DNA of 22,599 nucleotides, taken from Prevotella sp. UBA3837 (GTDB lineage: Bacteria > Bacteroidota > Bacteroidia > Bacteroidales > Bacteroidaceae). Positions 16,612 to 22,599 of this stretch are shown here, in pieces. The number at the start of each line of letters is the position of its first letter. Position 1 is the first letter of the stretch. The notes under the pieces are model-generated. The model ran no database searches. It saw only the letters and a program-made list of their open reading frames with translations, and was not told the origin of the DNA. The translations under genes and the position numbers were made by a program. Where the stretch lies: the NCBI GenBank assembly GCA_002392835.1, contig DGHX01000169.1, forward strand, positions 39,328 to 61,926, in the 5' to 3' direction.

Positions 16612-18072
16612 TTATTGGTTGCGGAAGTTCCATTTCGAGTTGTCGCTGCTGAAGTCGTATGGCGCGAGGGTGGGGGTGCTGTCGCCCGCTGAGTATAGGC
16701 AGTAGCGGCTGTTGTGCCCCGTCTGTCCCGGAATGGCGTAGGGCATGATGCGGTAGGTGGCGTCGGTGAGCTGCTCTATGCGCCACAGCTGCTCGTCGGC
16801 ATCGGTCAGCTCGCGGGCCACAACCTCCAGCTTGTCGGTGGCGGTCAGCGCTCGGTTGGTGCCTGCTATGCGTATGGTGTAGAGCGGTCCGCAGATGGTG
16901 CCTCCGCGCTGTGGCACGGGCACTACCTGCCAGCGCTGCCAGGGGCGGAACATGTAGTCGCTGCAGCGCACGCCGACCTCGCCCTTGGGCCAGGAGCCCT
17001 CTACCTCGGCCAGCGTCTGGCAGGCTACGGGCTTCGGGGGCTGCTGCATCTGCTCGTGGTTGAACCAGCCCTGCCGCTCCTGCTGCATGCGCACGAAGTC
17101 GACGGCCAGCTCGAGCGAGTAGCCGCGGCGCTCGCTCTCAATTTCGTAGACGCCCTCCTTCACCTGCTCGCCAGCGTAGGGCCAGTCGTTCTTCCACAGC
17201 AGGGGCTTGATGGCCAGCACCGAGCGCCCGCCCTGGTCGAAGTCGGCCTCCCAGTGGAACGACATCAGCTCCACGCCCTCGTCGACGATGGTGCGTCCGA
17301 AGTGTCCTGCGCCCGTCTTGCGGTCGCCGGCGCCGATGACCATGCGTCCGCCGCCGTGGAACATGTCGCGCCCCACATTATCTATATATGGGCCCTCGAC
17401 CGAGCGCGACCGCCCCACCACGATGTTGTAGGTGGAGTTCACGCCGTCGCAGCAGGTGCCGTGTGTGCCCAGCAGGTAGTACCAGCCGTTGCGGTAGATG
17501 AGGTCGGTGGCCTCGCAGTCGATGGCGATGTCCTTCTCCTTGTTGCCCTTCATGCGCTCGCCCGTGTTGGGGTCCAGCTCTATGAGGCGTATGGTTCCGA
17601 AGTATGTGCCGTAGCTGGCCCAGAGACGTCCCGTGGTTGGGTCGAGCAGCAGGCAGGGGTCAATGGCGTCCTGGTCCTCCATGCCGTCGCTGCTGCATAC
17701 CTCGACGGCCTTCGTCCAGTGGAAGTCGGGCGACTTGGGGTCGAGGGTCTTGTTCCACATGGTCAGTATGCGTCCGTTGTGGCCTCCGCCCAGTCCTCCG
17801 CCCGTTGCACCGTAGATGCAGAGGTAGCGGTCGCCCAGCTTCATCACGTCGGGGGCCGCGCCGCCGCCGGGGCGGTCGGCTCCGCCCTCCCAGGTCCAGC
17901 CGTCGCTGCTGATGAGGCCCCCGCCGCCGGTGCCGAAGGTGTAGTACTTGCCGTCGCACTCGGCGATGGTCGACGGGTCGTGGATGTAGGGGGCACCGGT
18001 CTGCGCCGCTACGCGGCTAAATGATAAATGACAAATGATAAATGATAAACCTATCAGATATTGCGTCTTCAT
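16612..18072 (-). CDS. GH43 arabinanase-like enzyme with lectin-like C-terminal domain
   Basis: A 486-residue exported protein. The five-blade GH43 domain covers about 25-310: IHDPSTI with base Asp32, DAIDPCLLLDP with Asp138, CEATDLIYRNGWYYLLGTHG with acid Glu187. The THGTCCDGVNSTYNIVVGRS segment is typical of arabinan endo- or exo-1,5-alpha-L-arabinosidases, so arabinan is the best substrate guess. Residues about 340-486 (with LWRIEQLTDATYRIMPYAIP and SKWNFR) resemble a ricin-type beta-trefoil lectin (CBM13-like), possibly incomplete. The signal peptide MKTQYLIGLSFIICHLSFSR is partly encoded by a heptanucleotide tandem array. It follows the other GH43 gene by 51 bases with no promoter between, so the two are probably co-transcribed. 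Confidence 0.87.
   Translation of the reverse strand: MKTQYLIGLSFIICHLSFSRVAAQTGAPYIHDPSTIAECDGKYYTFGTGGGGLISSDGWTWEGGADRPGGGAAPDVMKLGDRYLCIYGATGGGLGGGHNGRILTMWNKTLDPKSPDFHWTKAVEVCSSDGMEDQDAIDPCLLLDPTTGRLWASYGTYFGTIRLIELDPNTGERMKGNKEKDIAIDCEATDLIYRNGWYYLLGTHGTCCDGVNSTYNIVVGRSRSVEGPYIDNVGRDMFHGGGRMVIGAGDRKTGAGHFGRTIVDEGVELMSFHWEADFDQGGRSVLAIKPLLWKNDWPYAGEQVKEGVYEIESERRGYSLELAVDFVRMQQERQGWFNHEQMQQPPKPVACQTLAEVEGSWPKGEVGVRCSDYMFRPWQRWQVVPVPQRGGTICGPLYTIRIAGTNRALTATDKLEVVARELTDADEQLWRIEQLTDATYRIMPYAIPGQTGHNSRYCLYSAGDSTPTLAPYDFSSDNSKWNFRNQ
18019..18049. repeat. Heptanucleotide array inside the signal-peptide codons of the GH43 gene
   Basis: Four units AAATGAT/AAATGAC plus three bases. Read leftward it is TTTATCA-type and encodes residues 8-18 (GLSFIICHLSF). 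A change of one unit would shift the frame of the whole mature enzyme. Confidence 0.85.
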
Positions 18073-18123
18073 AATTTGCTCGTTTTTTTCGGTTGTTGCT
18101 TTGTGGCGTTATTTCGTTGTGGC

Positions 18124-20277
18124 TTATTCCGTGGCTATGATGCTTAAGTTGGTGAGGGGCTTGCCCTGCTCGTCGAGGAATCGCACGCACATGTCGCTCA
18201 GGCCCGGGCCGTTGATGACGGCGCAGCGCAGCACGTTGCGCCCTTTGCGCAGGGTGAGGCGAGGCGACATTCCGTCGTCGAGCACCATGCGGCGGTCGCC
18301 CTCGAGCAGGAGCACCTCCTGGCCGTTGAGCCACCAGATGGAAGCACCGTTGCTGCCTGCCGCCAGGCGCACGTTCTGCTGCTCCTCGGGGCTGTCGATG
18401 ATGGTGACGGCCCAGAACAGCGAGCCGTAGGTGTGGCGGGCGAACTTCTCGCCGAACCGGAACAGCTTCACATTGTAGAAGTTGGCGTCCAGGGCGTGCC
18501 ATGTCAGCGTTTCAACCGTGGTCTTGGGCTGTGGCTCGCCCTGTCCGGGCGCTGCCATGCGGAAGTCGTTGCCCAGCTGCGACAGCGTCGCCTGTGCCTT
18601 CACCTTCTGCCCGTCGCGGGGCAGCATGGTCATCTGGTTCTTGAAATACTGCTTGCCGAAGGCCTCGCGCAGCCATGAGTTGGTGAACACGGTGTTCGAG
18701 CGTATCTGCTGCTTGATGGGGTCGAGCAACATCCAGCGGCGAATGAAGCCCTGCTCGTCGGGGCGCGCCGGTGCTGCACCGGCCTTGACGGGCGTGAAAT
18801 ACTGCGGGCGGTTCTTGAACTGCACCCAGTCGACGCTGAGCGCACCGCTGCCCTCGTTGACCACCACCAGGTCGGTCACGCTGCGGGGCACGTACTCCAG
18901 GTCGACGGTCTGCGTGAGCCACTGGTTGGTCAGCTCGCGGCGGAAGCGCATCATGGCGCTGGGGGCGTCCTTGGGCATGTCGGGCTTCACGTTCATCTTC
19001 ACGCGGGCGATGACCTTACCCTTCTCCGACTTCTCGCGCACGGTGAACTCGGTGTTGTCGGCGGCCTTGGCGGCTATCATCATGTACCCGTCGTTGATGC
19101 AGCTGAAGTCTACGTCGGCATACTTCAGCCAGCTGCCCTTGGCGGGCAGGGTGGCGCATCCGCCGCGCGTGTAGTCCGTGGTGTCAACGGCCTCGCTGAC
19201 TACGTCCTTGCTGGCGCGGCTGTAGCGGTCTGTCTGTATGCGCTCGGTGGCCTGGTTGATACCTACGCCGCGCATGGTTTCCTTCACCTCCTGTATGGTG
19301 CCGTCGGGGTTGAAGAAGAGTTTCTCGATGCACACCGAGCGTCGCTTGTCGTCGCGTGGCGAATAGAAATTGGAGTGGTAGAACAGATACCACTGTCCGC
19401 GGTATTCCACCAGCGAGTGGTGGTTGGTCCAGCAGCCGTTGGGGTGCTCGGCCATGATGATGCCCTTGAAGTCCCAGGGTCCGAGCGGGTTCTTCGACAT
19501 GGCGTAGGCCAGCGTCTCGGTGGGGTTCTTGCCCTCGCCCGTCTCGCCGCGCACCCATGGGAAGGTGAGGTAGTACCATCCGTTGCGCTTCAGCACGTGC
19601 GGCCCTTCCTTGAAGCCGTCAGGCAGGCCCTCCATCGTCTGTCCGCCCACCTTCATCGGCGGCATCTCGGGCATTCCTTCACGGCGTGGCATCTTCACTT
19701 CCTGCAGCTCGCCGGCCAGCTCCTTCATGTTGTCCTTCAGCTTGGCGCCGCGCAGGCCCATGCCTCCCCAGTAGATGTACGCCTGCCCGTCGTCGTCGAT
19801 GAGCACGCAGGGGTCAATGCCGGTGACGCCGGCAATGGGCTGTGCCTCTGGGGTGAAGGGTCCTTCGGGCCTGTCGGCCGTTGCCACGCCTACGGCGAAG
19901 CCGCGCCCGCCCTTCGGTGCATCGGGGAAGTAGAAGAAATACTTGCCGCCCGGCGCCTCGGCCGTCTTCTTGAACACGCACTCTGGGGCCCACATGGCGT
20001 AGCCCTGTGCATTGCCCCAGGGCACCTGCTGCTGTGTGAGGATGACGCCGTGGTCAGTCCAGTCGGTCAGGTTCTGCGATGAGAAGACATGGTAGTCGGC
20101 CATGCAGAACCAGTCGGCCCGCTGCCCCTGGGGTGGCACGATGTCGTGCGAGGGGTAGACGTAGACCCTGTCGTTAAACACACGGGCCGTAGGGTCGGCC
20201 GTGAACTGGTCGCCGATGATGGGGTTCTGAGCCCATAGCGTCGCTGGCAGTGCCGCCAGGAGGAGTAGCTTTTTCAT
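18124..20277 (-). CDS. GH43 beta-xylosidase/arabinofuranosidase with CBM6 and a C-terminal beta domain
   Basis: A 717-residue exported protein; MKKLLLLAALPATLWA is the signal peptide. The GH43 propeller covers about 18-345, with base Asp28 (FTADPTARVF), Asp155 (GIDPCVLID) and acid Glu224 (FKEGPHVLKRNGWYYL). Residues about 356-490 are a CBM6-like module ending in DLVVVNEGSGALSVDWVQFK. Residues about 500-717 form a further domain (RRWMLLDPI, NGASIWWLNGQEV, GRNVLRCAVINGPGLSDM, LTNLSI) that looks like a beta-sandwich common in Bacteroidetes polysaccharide enzymes; its role is not known to me. GH43 with CBM6 usually acts on arabinoxylan or xylo-oligosaccharides. It is the first gene of the leftward unit and has an exact promoter at 20303-20334. 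Confidence 0.9.
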   Translation of the reverse strand: MKKLLLLAALPATLWAQNPIIGDQFTADPTARVFNDRVYVYPSHDIVPPQGQRADWFCMADYHVFSSQNLTDWTDHGVILTQQQVPWGNAQGYAMWAPECVFKKTAEAPGGKYFFYFPDAPKGGRGFAVGVATADRPEGPFTPEAQPIAGVTGIDPCVLIDDDGQAYIYWGGMGLRGAKLKDNMKELAGELQEVKMPRREGMPEMPPMKVGGQTMEGLPDGFKEGPHVLKRNGWYYLTFPWVRGETGEGKNPTETLAYAMSKNPLGPWDFKGIIMAEHPNGCWTNHHSLVEYRGQWYLFYHSNFYSPRDDKRRSVCIEKLFFNPDGTIQEVKETMRGVGINQATERIQTDRYSRASKDVVSEAVDTTDYTRGGCATLPAKGSWLKYADVDFSCINDGYMMIAAKAADNTEFTVREKSEKGKVIARVKMNVKPDMPKDAPSAMMRFRRELTNQWLTQTVDLEYVPRSVTDLVVVNEGSGALSVDWVQFKNRPQYFTPVKAGAAPARPDEQGFIRRWMLLDPIKQQIRSNTVFTNSWLREAFGKQYFKNQMTMLPRDGQKVKAQATLSQLGNDFRMAAPGQGEPQPKTTVETLTWHALDANFYNVKLFRFGEKFARHTYGSLFWAVTIIDSPEEQQNVRLAAGSNGASIWWLNGQEVLLLEGDRRMVLDDGMSPRLTLRKGRNVLRCAVINGPGLSDMCVRFLDEQGKPLTNLSIIATE

Positions 20278-20302
20278 TTCTCAGTGCTATTGGTATTTTC
20301 TG

Positions 20303-20334
20303 CAAAAGTAGCTATAAAAACCGAAACCAGCAAA
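20303..20334 (-). promoter_or_regulatory. Bacteroidetes-type promoter of the GH43 unit
   Basis: TACTTTTG (20303-20310, read leftward) and TTTG (20331-20334) with a 20-base spacer fit the consensus exactly. GCAAAAGT (20302-20309) and ACTTTTGC (20335-20342) are an 8-bp inverted repeat placed on the -7 element and next to the -33 element, a possible operator. Confidence 0.75.
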
Positions 20335-20451
20335 ACTTTTGCCGTCAGGAATGGCTGAATGACGCACGCTGCAAAGCAAATGCAACAAACGCAAAAAAGG
20401 CCGAAAACACCAAACGACTGTGCGGTTGCGTTGAAGCATTGTATCAAAAAG

Positions 20452-20502
20452 CATTCTTTTTGTCTCATTTTGCCAGATTGAAAGTATAATATAAAAAGAA
20501 TG
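20452..20502. repeat. Inverted repeat in the divergent GH43/esterase promoter region
   Basis: CATTCTTTTT (20452-20461) and AAAAAGAATG (20493-20502) are perfect 10-bp inverted copies separated by 31 bases. They lie about 35 bases upstream of the esterase -7 element. This may be a regulator binding site; the A/T richness makes chance possible. Confidence 0.4.
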
Positions 20503-20536
20503 TTTCATTGTGAAAAGGATTTTGGCTGGAATCTAG

Positions 20537-20544
20537 TAATTTTG
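20537..20544 (+). promoter_or_regulatory. -7 promoter element of the esterase gene
   Basis: TAATTTTG matches TAnnTTTG, 26 bases before the ATG at 20571. No convincing -33 element at the normal distance, which suggests dependence on an activator. Confidence 0.55.
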
Positions 20545-20570
20545 TAGCAAAATTGAAAAACGGTATTATT

Positions 20571-22556
20571 ATGAGAGCAATCAAGTCATTACTGGCAGCC
20601 CTGCTGCTTGCGGCTGTTGCCACTGGCACACAGGCCGCTACGCCCGATGAGAACTTCTACATCTTCCTCTGTTTCGGACAGTCGAACATGGAGGGAGCCG
20701 CGCGCCCCGAGGCCCAGGACCTGGCCAGCCCCGGCCCGCGCTTCCTGCTGATGCCCGCCGTCGACTTCCCCGACCAGGGGCGCAAGATGGGCGAGTGGTG
20801 CGAAGCCACGCCGCCCCTGTGCCGCCCCAACAACGGCCTGACGCCTGCCGACTGGTTCGGACGCACCCTGGTGGCCTCGCTGCCGCAGGACAAGAAGGTG
20901 GGCGTGATACACGTGGCCATAGGCGGCATCAAGATTGAGGGCTTCATGCCCGACCAGATTGCCGAGTACGCCAAGACGGCCCCCAGCTGGATGAAGGGCA
21001 TGCTCGAAGCCTACGGCAACAACCCCTATGAGCGGCTCGTCACCCTGGCCCGCAAGGCACAGAAGGACGGCGTCATCAAGGGCGTGCTGATGCACCAGGG
21101 CGAGTCGAACACCGGCGACCCCGAGTGGGCCAACAAGGTGCAGCAGGTGTACGACCGCCTGCTGGGCGACCTGGGACTGAAGCCCGAGGAGGTGCCCCTG
21201 CTGGCCGGCGAGGTGGTGCAGGCTGACGGTCACGGGCAGTGCATAGCCATGAACAAGCAGATTGACGAGCTGCCGAAGACCATACACACGGCCCAGGTCA
21301 TATCGTCGACGGGCTGCACCAGCGGTGCCGACAACCTGCACTTCGATGCTGCCGGCTACCGCGAGCTGGGTTGCCGCTATGGCGAGATGATGGCGCGCCT
21401 GCTGGGCTACGAGCCCGTGAGGCCCCACATTGAGCAGCCCAAGCAGTTCGAGGTGCCTGCCGACGCCGTAACGGCCGAGACCACCATCCCCGGCAACGAG
21501 TTCCCGAAGGTGGACCCGCAGCACCGCGCCTACTTCAAGGTGTCGGCTCCCGAGGCCCGCAAGGTGGTGCTCGACATCTGCAGCAAGAAGTACGACATGC
21601 AGCGCGACGGCCGCGGCAACTGGTTCGCCGTCACCGACCCGCTGCCCGTGGGCTTCCACTACTACTTCATGAACATAGGCGGCGTGAACTTCATCGACCC
21701 CGCCACTGAGACCTTCTTCGGCTGCAACCGCGAGGCCGGCGGCATAGAGATTCCCGAGGGTCCCGAGGGCGACTACTACCGTCCGCACGAGGGCGTGCCC
21801 CACGGCCAGGTGCGCAGCATTTACTACTATGCTCCCCACAGCCAGATGGGCAATGGCAAGTCAGTAGGCAGCCAGTCGAAGTGGCGCCACGCCATGGTCT
21901 ACACCCCCGCCGACTATGAGAAGGGCAAGAAGCGCTACCCCGTGCTCTACCTGCAGCACGGCATGGGCGAGGACGAGACGGGCTGGAGCACGCAGGGCCG
22001 CATGCAGCACATCATGGACAACGCCATTGCCAGCGGACAGGCCGTGCCCATGATCGTGGTCATGGAGAGCGGCGACATCAAGGCCCCCTTCGGCGGAGGC
22101 AACAACCGCCAGGGCTTCAGCGACTACGGCGCATCCTTCTACCCTGTGCTCATTGAAGACCTCATCCCCTACATCGACAGCAACTTCCGCACACACGCCG
22201 ACCGCGAGCACCGTGCCATGGCCGGACTGAGCTGGGGCGGCCACCAGACCTTCGACGTGGTGCTGCAGAACCTGGACAAGTTCGCATGGATGGGCACCTT
22301 CAGCGGAGCCATCTTCGGCCTCGACCCCAAGACGGCCTATGACGGCGTGTTCAGCCGTGCCGACGAGTTCAACCGCCGCATACATTATTTATATATGAAC
22401 TGGGGCGAGCAGGACTTCATCAAGGGCGGCCCCCTGGTGGAGCAGCTGCGCCAGCTGGGCATCAAGGTCGATGCCGCCGAGTCAGCAGGCACCGCACACG
22501 AGTGGCTCACCTGGCGCCGCGGGCTGCATGAGTTCATACAGCATCTGTTTAAATAA
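20571..22556 (+). CDS. CE6-CE1 double esterase (acetyl xylan esterase plus feruloyl esterase)
   Basis: The ATG at 20571 gives MRAIKSLLAALLLAAVATGT, a clean signal peptide; a TTG at 20553 is in frame but would add six residues before it. The product is 661 residues. Residues about 27-280 are a CE6/SASA-type SGNH esterase: CFGQSNMEG (Ser38), HVAIGGIKIEGF, MHQGESN, and DNLHFDAAGY with Asp254/His257. Residues about 290-385 are a CBM48-like sandwich. Residues about 410-661 are a CE1 alpha/beta hydrolase with GLSWGG (Ser554) and AHEWLTWRRGLHEF (His643). CE6 enzymes remove acetyl groups from xylan and CE1 enzymes commonly release ferulate, so one protein would strip both esters. The same fusion is known in other Bacteroidetes (acetyl-feruloyl esterases). 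It is divergent from the GH43 unit and shares its 293-base control region. Confidence 0.9.
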   Translation: MRAIKSLLAALLLAAVATGTQAATPDENFYIFLCFGQSNMEGAARPEAQDLASPGPRFLLMPAVDFPDQGRKMGEWCEATPPLCRPNNGLTPADWFGRTLVASLPQDKKVGVIHVAIGGIKIEGFMPDQIAEYAKTAPSWMKGMLEAYGNNPYERLVTLARKAQKDGVIKGVLMHQGESNTGDPEWANKVQQVYDRLLGDLGLKPEEVPLLAGEVVQADGHGQCIAMNKQIDELPKTIHTAQVISSTGCTSGADNLHFDAAGYRELGCRYGEMMARLLGYEPVRPHIEQPKQFEVPADAVTAETTIPGNEFPKVDPQHRAYFKVSAPEARKVVLDICSKKYDMQRDGRGNWFAVTDPLPVGFHYYFMNIGGVNFIDPATETFFGCNREAGGIEIPEGPEGDYYRPHEGVPHGQVRSIYYYAPHSQMGNGKSVGSQSKWRHAMVYTPADYEKGKKRYPVLYLQHGMGEDETGWSTQGRMQHIMDNAIASGQAVPMIVVMESGDIKAPFGGGNNRQGFSDYGASFYPVLIEDLIPYIDSNFRTHADREHRAMAGLSWGGHQTFDVVLQNLDKFAWMGTFSGAIFGLDPKTAYDGVFSRADEFNRRIHYLYMNWGEQDFIKGGPLVEQLRQLGIKVDAAESAGTAHEWLTWRRGLHEFIQHLFK

Positions 22557-22599
22557 CCGTTAAATAACTTGGTGTGATTAAGATACTGACCCCACCCCC

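Noticed and set aside
16714..18024. Long antisense frame over the GH43 gene, and similar ones at 13332-14444, 15383-16114 and 20589-21839
   Set aside because: All lie wholly within well-recognised enzymes and show no own signals.
22557..22599. Terminator or new gene after the double esterase
   Set aside because: Only 43 bases remain; no stem or start codon context could be judged.

Overview
The window looks like chromosomal DNA of a carbohydrate-degrading member of the Bacteroidales, most likely a Prevotellaceae relative. Most transcription units start at a Bacteroidetes-type promoter (-7 TAnnTTTG, often with -33 TTTG about 20 bases upstream) rather than a sigma70-like one. Shine-Dalgarno sequences are mostly absent. 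Exported proteins carry Bacteroidetes hallmarks: a lipoprotein with an acidic stretch after the lipid-anchored Cys, a T9SS-like C-terminal tail, and a SusB-type GH97. No rRNA, tRNA, CRISPR array, intact insertion sequence or SusC/SusD pair was seen.

Left part (1-6800, all leftward): a sugar isomerase of the L-fucose/L-arabinose isomerase family, cut by the left edge; a gap holding a relic of a PD-(D/E)XK (Rpn-type) transposase-like gene and a strong terminator; a 673-residue probable surface lipoprotein of unknown function; and a two-gene unit of exported proteins (a 163-residue protein with a T9SS-like tail, then an 819-residue secreted protein). The lipoprotein gene and the two-gene unit are each preceded by a copy of one conserved hairpin/direct-repeat module, placed at the same distance from the -7 promoter element.

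Middle (6855-12932): a leftward unit encodes a GH97 alpha-glycosidase and, overlapping it by 26 bases, a membrane-spanning regulator with an exported kelch-like sensor and a cytoplasmic AraC DNA-binding domain. The GH97 reading frame contains two GC-rich palindromic elements in opposite orientation. Divergent from it is a fused ADP-forming acyl-CoA synthetase (acetate-CoA ligase type).

Right part (13059-22556): a hemicellulose/arabinan block. A leftward series of GH43-CBM6, GH43 with a lectin-like tail, a Tat-exported iron-sulfur aldo/keto reductase and a GH51 arabinofuranosidase faces away from a CE6-CE1 double esterase. Together these would remove arabinose, acetyl and feruloyl groups from arabinoxylan or arabinan. 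The isomerase at the left edge could feed a released sugar into metabolism, but that link is inference.

The most unusual non-coding features are heptanucleotide tandem arrays at three gene junctions, one of which encodes the hydrophobic core of a signal peptide. Others are the two copies of the hairpin module, with compensatory changes in the stem, and the palindromic elements inside the GH97 gene.
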